Below, one piece after another: positions 8,079-16,415 of a DNA stretch of 64,000 bases. The stretch comes from Bacteroidaceae bacterium. GTDB taxonomy: Bacteria > Bacteroidota > Bacteroidia > Bacteroidales > Bacteroidaceae. The stretch's first letter is position 1, and each line of letters begins with the position of its first letter. The position numbers and the translations under genes are program-made. The DNA is taken from positions 186,001 through 250,000 of the forward strand of contig JAFTNZ010000018.1 of assembly GCA_017451645.1 (NCBI GenBank), read 5' to 3'. Below the pieces are notes generated by a model, which made no database searches, had not been told where the DNA came from, and worked only from the letters and a program-made list of their open reading frames with translations.

Positions 8079-10445
8079 TTAGTTATTCGTTCTGTTTCTC
8101 CAACGGGCAGCACCCACATTTGCCAACTCAGGCGGACAGGTCTTGTAATAGAGGTTCACATTGAATTCCGTGGTAGCCGTTCCGTCCAACGCATCGGCGC
8201 GGTGCATATGCTGGTCTTCCTTGGTCTTGGCCACATAGGGCGGACAGGGCTGCTCCATCAGTTCAGTAGCCGATACGCTGGCCACCTGTACTTCCAATGT
8301 TCCATCACTGACCAAAGTAGCCTGGTTGTTCTTCACCAACTGTCCGAAGTTGTTGCTGGTAGATGTCCAAGGATTACCCGTGAATATCTGGCCATTGGTC
8401 AGGTCGTTGTTGGTGGACCAGTTGTTCTTGAAGTTGAGCGTCACGTGTCCGGATGTACCGTCGGCCAACGTCATGGTTTCACGGATGTCTGCACCGTAGA
8501 AGTCCAGCACACGGAGGTCGCCCGGCTTCTTGCAGAGCACCATCAGGTTGTTCTCCACGTTGAAGACTGAACCGTCGGGCAAGTTACGCATCTTGATGAT
8601 GGCACCGTTACCACGGGTGTTGAAGTTCACCAATGTATTGTTGGAGAAGGTGATGTTCCACACGATGCCGGCCTCCCAGATGTTGCTCTTCTCCTCGCTG
8701 AAGAATGAGGGGAAGGGGCTGTCGTAGAACGTGTTCTCGATACACTTGAAGTCGGCATAGAGATTCGAATTGTTGTTGTTACCCGAACCGGCAATCCAGC
8801 AGTAGCCACCGGCACCCTGGTTGTAGTAGCCGCAATCCATGAAGAGATTGTTCTCTATGAGCACATGGTTCCACACCTTGTAGTTGACACCCTGCTCACG
8901 CACGAATCCGCGCACCAGACGCTTGAAGCTGCAGTCTTTGATGACGAGGCTGTCGAGCGTCACGGCCATACCGTTGCTGTACATATTGAAGAAGTAGTTA
9001 CCGGCTACGACACCCTTTCCGGCCTTGTTGTCTCCGTGGTTGAGAGCGGTCGGGTTGTCAAATTCGATGTCGTAGAAAGCCAGCTTCTTCATGTAAATCT
9101 CACCGCCTTCACCGGCTTCGGGCTGACGGCCGAACATGAACATGGTGTATGAACCCTGCCACTGCTCACCGTTGGTGCTGCTGGTGTAATACTGTGAGTT
9201 CTTACCCAGACCGCAGATGACGCGGGCACGCTTGCCTTCAGCCACATCCTTCGGGTCTGTACGGAGCACAAATCCCTTACAAGTGATGTCGTTGCCGTCG
9301 ATGTAATAGGTCTTTCCACCCTCCAACAGATAGGTCTGGCCTTCGGCATAGTTGGTGTTGGAGATGAAGTCGTAAAGTACCGGAGTGATGGGAGCGGCAT
9401 CATAGACCTCAGCCATTTCACCATAGACATCGGCACGGATAAAGTTAGAACCTTTCACGATGGGTTCGTTGGCATACTGGGCTATCATCTCGTCGTGCTT
9501 CAGCAGGATAGGGTCACCCGGTTTTCCGTCAGAACGTGCCGTACAGGTGTTGTACTTGGCATCGATGGCAATGGGCACGGTGGGGTCAATCACATCAATC
9601 ACATACACCGAGTTGGGAGTCAGGCCAGTCACTACAACATAGCCACGCTCGCGGTCTTCATCCGTAATCTCATAATTCTTCCACTTCTCGTCCACCTGAG
9701 AGTCGGGGTTGTTGGGCGACGGGCTTACACGCAGATACTTGTAGCCGAAGTTACCCTCCGCATCGATGTTGAAGTTCTCGCGGTAGCTCTTCTCTGTCTC
9801 AAGATTTTCTTCTGCAGTACCCACAAGCACCTGCGACAAGTTTGTGTTCAGATAGATAGTCAACGTGGTTTCGGTCGTCTCGGCCTGATTGGCATAGACT
9901 ACGAAAGGAGTCGGATAGCGGTCGTTGGTAGCGATGCCCAGATACTCCTGCCACTGGCGGCCATTGCCGTGACCGTACCACTTGGAGGCGTGAGAGAAAT
10001 CGGTCACATTGTCGTCCAGCTTGGAGAGGCAACGGATGGCAAAACGATAGTCGGTAGAATATTGCAAGTCCTTAATCAGAAGGTCGAGCACATCCGGACC
10101 CAGAATGGTATCGAGCAACAGGTCACTGGTACCCTGAATGGAAGCCCAAGCGTCTGTTCCACCAGACACTTTGGGCTGCAGAGCCATCTGAATCTGATAA
10201 CCTGCGCAATCATCTACACCGTACCAATAGAGATGGATGGTGTTTCCGTGGGGATAAGCCAGATCCAATCCACAGTTGTAGGGATAGTCCGTACCCTTAC
10301 CACGGGTGTTGTCTGTGATGAACATGGTCATGAACTCACGGTTGGTGCCCACACCTGCCGACTCGTCATCATCGCTGCAAGATGCCAAGAACCACGGAGA
10401 GGCCGACGCCGCGAGGAGCGCCATGATACTAAATATCTTTTTCAT
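8079..10445 (-). CDS. DUF5123/DUF4957-like surface lipoprotein with predicted beta-helix
   Basis: 788 residues with a lipoprotein signal peptide ending FLASCSDDD. The N-terminal third has fibronectin-type-III-like beta-strand segments (HLYWYGVDDCAGYQIQMAL, TVSVYVIDV-like). From about residue 370 the repeated N- and G-rich turns (VAGNYFFNMYSNGMAVTLDS, NVENNLMVLCKK) suggest a right-handed beta-helix like those of pectate-lyase relatives. It directly follows SusD. Proteins of this layout are known in pectin PULs of gut Bacteroides. It may be a surface glycan-binding protein or an uncharacterised lyase; I cannot identify catalytic residues, so activity is open. Confidence 0.85.
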   Translation of the reverse strand: MKKIFSIMALLAASASPWFLASCSDDDESAGVGTNREFMTMFITDNTRGKGTDYPYNCGLDLAYPHGNTIHLYWYGVDDCAGYQIQMALQPKVSGGTDAWASIQGTSDLLLDTILGPDVLDLLIKDLQYSTDYRFAIRCLSKLDDNVTDFSHASKWYGHGNGRQWQEYLGIATNDRYPTPFVVYANQAETTETTLTIYLNTNLSQVLVGTAEENLETEKSYRENFNIDAEGNFGYKYLRVSPSPNNPDSQVDEKWKNYEITDEDRERGYVVVTGLTPNSVYVIDVIDPTVPIAIDAKYNTCTARSDGKPGDPILLKHDEMIAQYANEPIVKGSNFIRADVYGEMAEVYDAAPITPVLYDFISNTNYAEGQTYLLEGGKTYYIDGNDITCKGFVLRTDPKDVAEGKRARVICGLGKNSQYYTSSTNGEQWQGSYTMFMFGRQPEAGEGGEIYMKKLAFYDIEFDNPTALNHGDNKAGKGVVAGNYFFNMYSNGMAVTLDSLVIKDCSFKRLVRGFVREQGVNYKVWNHVLIENNLFMDCGYYNQGAGGYCWIAGSGNNNNSNLYADFKCIENTFYDSPFPSFFSEEKSNIWEAGIVWNITFSNNTLVNFNTRGNGAIIKMRNLPDGSVFNVENNLMVLCKKPGDLRVLDFYGADIRETMTLADGTSGHVTLNFKNNWSTNNDLTNGQIFTGNPWTSTSNNFGQLVKNNQATLVSDGTLEVQVASVSATELMEQPCPPYVAKTKEDQHMHRADALDGTATTEFNVNLYYKTCPPELANVGAARWRNRTNN

Positions 10446-10471
10446 ATATTCTATGTTCTTTGTTTACTTGA

Positions 10472-12562
10472 TTAATAACCGTAATAATTCTTATAGACTC
10501 CCATTGAGTTCTTGATGGTCTCTTCGGGATAAGGCAGGATGTATCTTACCACCGGCAACTCTTCTACTGCAGGTATCGTAGGAGGCAACTGCTCCAGAGC
10601 ACCGTTGCGAACCAGCCAGATATTGCCGCTGATGTCGCCACGGATAAATCCGTAGAACGAATAGAGGCACTGGTCCTTAGGCACACCTGCTTCAGAGTCT
10701 CCCCACTGGTAGAAGTCAGCCCTCATCCAAGCATCGGCAGAGAAGCCGGCTACACTGATAAGTCCCTTGGTAGGTTCTGTCTTTGCACGTGAATAGGGAT
10801 TGTAGATACGGAGACTCTTCAAACTCTGGTTGGGATATTTACTCAAAATAGCAGTGTTCGTAGCATGATAACCATAAAGCTGATTATAGAAGAAATACAA
10901 ACCTTGCTCATTCAGTTCTTCGATTCTATACGCATGGTAATAGATACGCTCGGGCAAGTTGTCGATATACACTTTGCCGTCATGTTCGTTGATGGCATCT
11001 TCGTAGCCGCAGAAGCCGCTGGCATTCTGCAAGCCGGCAGAATAGTAGCGCAGGAAGCTATATACGAGCTCTTCGCTGTAGGTATTGGTACGCACCAAGT
11101 CGCGCCAACGTGAATTTTCACCGGCAAACTCCCACTTGCGCTCATCAAGCACCGCCTTCTGGAAGGTCTCCTTGTCAGTCTGGGCCTGTGCGATGAATTC
11201 GGGGTCGCCATCCAAGAAAGCACGGCTGTGTACTTCTGTCAGACACTGGATTGCCTTGTCTGTAGGTCCGTCGTTCAACTCGTTGGCAGCCTCGGCATAC
11301 ATCAACAGCACATCGGCATAGCGCATATAGGGGAAGTTGATACCTGTAGAACCGGTAGTTTCGTTACCCAACGCACTTCCCTCGGCAGTCCACAGTTTGG
11401 ACCACTTGTTGTTGTGCACGGTATAGTCGTTACGGATATAGACAGAGTCGGTCATCTGGTTGAAGCTGTCTATGAAGTAAGAGTAGTACCACATACCGTT
11501 GACAAACTCACGGCGGAGGTCGTTGTCACGGAAGAGGAAACGATAGAACGCATTCAGACGGGTACTTCCTTTTGCTTCTCCCCATACACCTACAGTCTTT
11601 CCTTCGTAAGCGCTGTAGGTAGGTCCTTGAAGATAACCGGTGTTACCTGTAGAGAGTTTGGCAAAGGGGAGCTCAAAGATGACATCATCACCATTCACCA
11701 CATTGTAGTTGCACTGGTTGACAAAGACATCCTGATAAGCCTGCGTGAGTCTGTGCGAACCCGAACCGATGACAGAGTCGGCATAGAGCATGACGATTTC
11801 ATAATAGTCCTTGTAGTTTTCGGGACGCTTCATCTCACCATAGCTTCTCTCGTCTTCTTTGTCAGGATGGAGCGAATAGCCACCGGCTGTCAATGCAATA
11901 CGGGCAATCAGCGCCTGAGCGAACTCCTTGGAGCAACGCTCTACAGTGACAGACTTGCTGGATTTCATGTAGCCTGCAGCTACCTGCAAATCCTTGATGA
12001 GCGAATCCTGAATCTCCTGACGGCTCATCACAGGCGGAATATACTCTGCTCCCTTTTCTGCTGCCGGATGGAAGACAAAAGGAATGTCTCCGAACATCAC
12101 CACCAGATCGTGATAAATCATGGCACGCAGACACTTGGCCTCACCTATCTGTTGCAAGACATCGGCATCGCCCTCTGCATAGAACGTGCTGTTTTCGGCA
12201 GAGCGTACAAACTTGTTGGCATATTCAATCAAGCGGTATGCAGCTGTCCAGAACTTGCCTATTTCACTGCCCAACTCATCACAGTCGAAACGTGCATAAG
12301 AGTTCTTCGCATGTGCATTGGTCGAGTTGATCTGCATATCCACGTCACTGTTGTAAACGAAAGTCTGCTGGTAGGCATTGCCATACAGGTCGCCGACAAT
12401 CGCTTTCGCATACACGCCATTGAGCGCACGGTCGATTTCGCTCTTGTGGGCATAGACGAACTCATCAAGTGCAGATGAGGGCGCATCCACCTCCAGATAG
12501 TCGTCGCACGAAACCAACGCCAAGGCAGAAACTCCTGCCCATAAAATATTCTTAAGTTTCAT
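10472..12562 (-). CDS. SusD/RagB-family glycan-binding lipoprotein
   Basis: 696 residues with a lipoprotein signal (GVSALALVSCDDYLEV). The features are those of SusD: a TPR-rich helical body, the ECLRAMIYHDLVVMFGDIPF-like segment (here KCLRAMIYHDLVVMFGDIPF), NFPYMRYADVLLMYAEAANE, and the C-terminal ERKWEFAGENSRWRDL motif. SusD sits on the outer face of the outer membrane and closes over the SusC channel. The gene starts 17 bases after the stop codon of susC, as is usual for the pair. At nearly 700 residues it is longer than the common ~550, which suggests extra binding loops for a large branched pectin fragment. Confidence 0.96.
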   Translation of the reverse strand: MKLKNILWAGVSALALVSCDDYLEVDAPSSALDEFVYAHKSEIDRALNGVYAKAIVGDLYGNAYQQTFVYNSDVDMQINSTNAHAKNSYARFDCDELGSEIGKFWTAAYRLIEYANKFVRSAENSTFYAEGDADVLQQIGEAKCLRAMIYHDLVVMFGDIPFVFHPAAEKGAEYIPPVMSRQEIQDSLIKDLQVAAGYMKSSKSVTVERCSKEFAQALIARIALTAGGYSLHPDKEDERSYGEMKRPENYKDYYEIVMLYADSVIGSGSHRLTQAYQDVFVNQCNYNVVNGDDVIFELPFAKLSTGNTGYLQGPTYSAYEGKTVGVWGEAKGSTRLNAFYRFLFRDNDLRREFVNGMWYYSYFIDSFNQMTDSVYIRNDYTVHNNKWSKLWTAEGSALGNETTGSTGINFPYMRYADVLLMYAEAANELNDGPTDKAIQCLTEVHSRAFLDGDPEFIAQAQTDKETFQKAVLDERKWEFAGENSRWRDLVRTNTYSEELVYSFLRYYSAGLQNASGFCGYEDAINEHDGKVYIDNLPERIYYHAYRIEELNEQGLYFFYNQLYGYHATNTAILSKYPNQSLKSLRIYNPYSRAKTEPTKGLISVAGFSADAWMRADFYQWGDSEAGVPKDQCLYSFYGFIRGDISGNIWLVRNGALEQLPPTIPAVEELPVVRYILPYPEETIKNSMGVYKNYYGY

Positions 12563-12579
12563 ATCTTTGTCTATTTTAT

Positions 12580-15500
12580 TTAGAATGTAATGTTAGTACC
12601 GAACACGAAGCTGCGGTTACGCGGGTAACGGTTGTAGTCTATACAAGGAGTCAGACCTGTCTGGATGTCCACCTCGGGGTCGTAGCCGGAATAGCCGGTG
12701 ATGATGAAGAGGTTGGTGGCCGACACGTAGAAACGGGCTTTGGACATACCCCACTTTTCGGTAATCTTCTCGGGCAGAGTGTAACCGATGGTGATGTCGT
12801 TGCAACGCAGGAACGAACCGTCTTCGATGAAGTAAGAGTGGGTCAGCTTGCGAGTAACGTCCGTCGGGTTCCACAAATTGCGGTTGGCATTGGCAGCCTT
12901 GTAGATGTCTGTACCACCATCCACATAGTAGAGTTTGTAGAGGATGTCACCGGGTGTGCCGGTCAGGCTGCCATCGATGTCATTGTACAACCAGCCGTTG
13001 GCGAACTTGGACAACACGTTGTTGAACTTGTTCTTGTTGCCCTCTGAGGACGACAACATATAAGCCGTAGCGTTGTTGATGTCGTAGTCGAGCATATAGG
13101 TGAAGTTGGTCACGAAATCGAAGTTCTTCCACTGGCCGCTGAAGCCGAAACCTCCCTGCACCTTCGGAGTGGTGTTACCGATGACGGTACGGTCGGCCTC
13201 AGTGATGCGGCCGTCACCGTTCAAATCCTTGAACTTCACCTTACCGGGCAAGGTGGCAATACCTGAGTTGGAGCTACCGGAGATGTCGTTGATAACGGTC
13301 ACATAACCGTCCTGACGGGGAGCCTGGTCTTTGGAAGTGCCGTTGTCTGTAGCACTGGATCCCCAAGGAACGGCCTGATAGTTGTTCAACGGGTCGAAAT
13401 AGAATTCGTCGAAGCCATAGAGGCCATCATATACGAAACCATAAATCAGACCTACGTCGCCACCTTCACGGAGCATATAGTCTTGGAGTCCTGAATCCCA
13501 GTCATCACCATCAATGGGCAAATCGGTAAAGGAAGAGTTCAACTTATCCACCTTCATCTTGTTCATACCGAAAGCCAAATGTCCGGTCAATACATAGTCT
13601 TTGCCACGAAGGATGTCTCCACTGATGGTCAGTTCAATACCCTTGTTGGTCACCTGTCCGATGTTCTGCATCTGGCTGGTATAACCAAGCACTGAGTTTA
13701 CCGATGCATCATACAACATATCGTAAGTGGTGTTCCAATAGAACTCCGGAGTGATGGTCAGCCGTCCGTCGAAGAGCTGGATGTCGGCAGCCAAGTTACG
13801 GGTAAGGATGGTCTCCCACTTGATGTTCTTGTTGGCAAACTTCTCTTCCTTGCCACCACTATTATTAATGTAGTATTTCTCGCCATACTTGGTGGTTTCA
13901 CCAAAGCCCGGACCTCCTGAAGAGGAGATGGTATAAACCTGACGCCACAAGTCGGCACTGATGCGGTTGTTACCTGTGAGACCGATGGCGGCACGAATCT
14001 TCAACTGGTTCATCCAATCGGCCTTGAACCAAGGTTCTTCTGAAATCACCCATGCACCCGAAACGGCGGGGAAGTAGCCCCACTGTTCGCCGGGAGCAAA
14101 CATCGTACTACCGTCGGCACGGAACGTGGCAGACAACAGATAGCGGTGCTTCCAATTGTAGTTGGCCTGTCCGAAGAAAGAGGCTGTACGAGTGGCTGTC
14201 TTCAGCGTAGATTTGTTTTCATAAGGTACACCGAAAGACATCTTGTTCCAAGCTTCACCGGCCGTAAATGAGCGGGGGAAGTAGTTGTTCTTTTCATAAT
14301 CATCACGTTCCTGGCTATGATAAATCTCCTGACCTACAAGGAACGACCAGTTGTGCTTGTCCTCTACAGAGAAATTGTAGTTGGCCGTATTGGTCCACAC
14401 ATAGCTCTGAGAATATGAATTGGTAATCTCGGCCAGCGGCATTCCACCGTTGACAGCCTTCTGTGCTTCACCGGTCAGTGCGCCATAGAAACGCTTCTTG
14501 TCTGTCCACTTCAGGCCGATAGAACCTTCGGTGCGGAGAGTCAGTCCCTTGATGGGCTTCCATTCCAGAGCCAAAGCATTGGTTGTCGTATATGAGTGCT
14601 TCAACTGCTGGTTGATCTTGATGTCACTCTTCGGATTGGTATAGGTAAACAGTTCCTCTTCATCCGGGTCGGCATACGAAGGATCGACATAACCGTATTC
14701 ACGCAGACCGTTGGTAGGACGATACTGCAAGACATCGATGATACCACCTGTACCGATGTGGCTACCACCGGCACCTTCGTCGCGACGGAAGGTGAATTTG
14801 GGATTGAGCTGGATGCTCAGTTTGTCGTTCACCTTGATGAAGGTCTTCACATTCAAGTTGGTGCGACGTACACCGGACCCCATGATGATACCCTTGTCTT
14901 CACTCTGGGTCAATGAAGCATTGAAACGGATTTTCTCCGAACCGCCACCCACATTGACATTGGTAGAGTAGTTGATAGGAGTCTCACCCATCACTTCGTC
15001 CTGCCAGTCGTGAGAGGGCAGACGACCGTACATATCCAAGTCGTAGGGGTTACCGAAGTTGGCACGGTAGAACTTACCGTTGGTAGAACGTGTACCGTTG
15101 CAAGAGTGCCACTGATACTGGTAGGCGGCAAACTGCTCGGCATTCATCAGGTCAAGTTCCTTAGAGAGATGGCTGATGCTCAAATGTCCGTTGAAAGAGA
15201 CGGTCACCTTGCCCTCTTTGGCACTCTTGGTAGTAACGACCACTACACCGTTACCGCCTCGTGAACCGTAGATGGCGGTCAATGAGGCATCTTTCAAGAT
15301 GTCGATGCTGGCAATATCTGTAGGAGGAATATCGTTGATGTTTGCCACCTGGAAGCCATCGACGATATAGAGCGGTTCGTTGCTCTGAGTCACAGATGTA
15401 CCTCCACGCACACGGATGTTGACATCAGCACCCGGCTGACCGTCAATCGTAGTCACCTGCACACCGGAAATCTTACCCTGAAGGGCAACGGCAGCCGAAG

Positions 15501-15915
15501 TCACAGGCACTTGTGCCAAACGTACACCTGAAACAGAACCGACCGAACCGGTCAGGTCCTTACGGGCCTTGCTTGTGTAACCGATTACCACGACATCATC
15601 CAAGTTGGAATTGTCTTCTCTCATCACGATTTTCTGATCAGCGTCAGATGCCTGAATTTCTTGCGAAACAAAGCCCACATAGCTAATCACGGCTGCTTTT
15701 GAACTTTTCAGCTCCAGTGTAAAGTTACCATCAAAGTCAGTCACAACACCATTGCTGGGAAGTCCTTTTTCCTGAACTGCCGCACCGATGACCGGTTCTC
15801 CCGTAGGGTCAACAATAGTACCTTTGACTATCCCCTGTGCGCTGGCCCATAGAGGCAGCAGCATCAGAGCGACAAGAAAGGATAACCTACACACAAAAGA
15901 TTTAGGTTTTTTCAT
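12580..15915 (-). CDS. SusC/RagA-family TonB-dependent outer-membrane transporter
   Basis: 1,111 residues with a signal peptide. The order is a carboxypeptidase-regulatory-like domain (GIVKGTIVDPTGEPVIGAAV), a TonB-box-like DDVVVIGYT, the plug domain with VNIRVRGGTSVTQSNEPLYIVDGF, and a 22-strand-type barrel ending in phenylalanine (VFGTNITF), as outer-membrane barrels do. No N-terminal STN domain is present, so it is unlikely to signal to an anti-sigma factor. It imports oligosaccharides of the pectin locus together with the SusD encoded next. The first gene of the operon, it is preceded by a promoter about 150 bases upstream. Confidence 0.97.
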   Translation of the reverse strand: MKKPKSFVCRLSFLVALMLLPLWASAQGIVKGTIVDPTGEPVIGAAVQEKGLPSNGVVTDFDGNFTLELKSSKAAVISYVGFVSQEIQASDADQKIVMREDNSNLDDVVVIGYTSKARKDLTGSVGSVSGVRLAQVPVTSAAVALQGKISGVQVTTIDGQPGADVNIRVRGGTSVTQSNEPLYIVDGFQVANINDIPPTDIASIDILKDASLTAIYGSRGGNGVVVVTTKSAKEGKVTVSFNGHLSISHLSKELDLMNAEQFAAYQYQWHSCNGTRSTNGKFYRANFGNPYDLDMYGRLPSHDWQDEVMGETPINYSTNVNVGGGSEKIRFNASLTQSEDKGIIMGSGVRRTNLNVKTFIKVNDKLSIQLNPKFTFRRDEGAGGSHIGTGGIIDVLQYRPTNGLREYGYVDPSYADPDEEELFTYTNPKSDIKINQQLKHSYTTTNALALEWKPIKGLTLRTEGSIGLKWTDKKRFYGALTGEAQKAVNGGMPLAEITNSYSQSYVWTNTANYNFSVEDKHNWSFLVGQEIYHSQERDDYEKNNYFPRSFTAGEAWNKMSFGVPYENKSTLKTATRTASFFGQANYNWKHRYLLSATFRADGSTMFAPGEQWGYFPAVSGAWVISEEPWFKADWMNQLKIRAAIGLTGNNRISADLWRQVYTISSSGGPGFGETTKYGEKYYINNSGGKEEKFANKNIKWETILTRNLAADIQLFDGRLTITPEFYWNTTYDMLYDASVNSVLGYTSQMQNIGQVTNKGIELTISGDILRGKDYVLTGHLAFGMNKMKVDKLNSSFTDLPIDGDDWDSGLQDYMLREGGDVGLIYGFVYDGLYGFDEFYFDPLNNYQAVPWGSSATDNGTSKDQAPRQDGYVTVINDISGSSNSGIATLPGKVKFKDLNGDGRITEADRTVIGNTTPKVQGGFGFSGQWKNFDFVTNFTYMLDYDINNATAYMLSSSEGNKNKFNNVLSKFANGWLYNDIDGSLTGTPGDILYKLYYVDGGTDIYKAANANRNLWNPTDVTRKLTHSYFIEDGSFLRCNDITIGYTLPEKITEKWGMSKARFYVSATNLFIITGYSGYDPEVDIQTGLTPCIDYNRYPRNRSFVFGTNITF

Positions 15916-16066
15916 TTTACTAAAGTTTTTAATATTAAGATTATTGTTAATTTTTTAGTTTCTATTCTACTCCACCACTTTGCTTTTTCGTTCCTCACGG
16001 CCTCCCGGCGTCCTATATATAATATAAGGTACGCGCGAAGAGCTGACAATACACTATATCAGGCTG

Positions 16067-16101
16067 CAAATATAAACAAATAAAATCAATTATTAAACAA
16101 A
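16067..16101 (-). promoter_or_regulatory. Promoter of the susC operon
   Basis: TATATTTG on the minus strand (16074-16067) matches TAnnTTTG. A TTTG at 16101-16098 is 23 bases upstream, slightly beyond the usual 19-21. It would give an mRNA leader of about 140 bases, normal for susC genes. The rest of the 500-base gap to 16415 shows only a small inverted repeat (CTCTTCC/GGAAGAG, 16262-16284) and no gene. Confidence 0.5.
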
Positions 16102-16366
16102 AAATCCACCTTTTAACCTTCCTCCCAAAGCAAAGAAATTGCTTTCCCCTGCCAATCCGACCCCAAACTTGACAATAAGAGTACACCAAAATGGATTTAA
16201 AAAGAGAAAAACAAGACACAGAACAAGCATGAATACAAGGACTTAAGGCGAACAAGGCATGCTCTTCCACCCCCTCCGGAAGAGTAACAGTAACAGACAA
16301 TAACTAAAAAACTTTAATTTCGTGTGCGCAAACAGATGATAGTTCCGACCTGTTTTTAGAAAACTT

Positions 16367-16408
16367 GACTTTCAGGAGTCCAGTTGGACTCCTGAACTCC
16401 TGAAAGTC
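16367..16408 (-). terminator. Hairpin after the outer-membrane barrel gene
   Basis: GACTTTCAGGAGT (16367-16379) pairs perfectly with ACTCCTGAAAGTC (16396-16408). It lies just after the stop codon of the minus-strand gene ending at 16416. Only a weak T-tract (AAGTTTTC) follows, so termination may be partial. Confidence 0.6.
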
Positions 16409-16415
16409 GGATGCA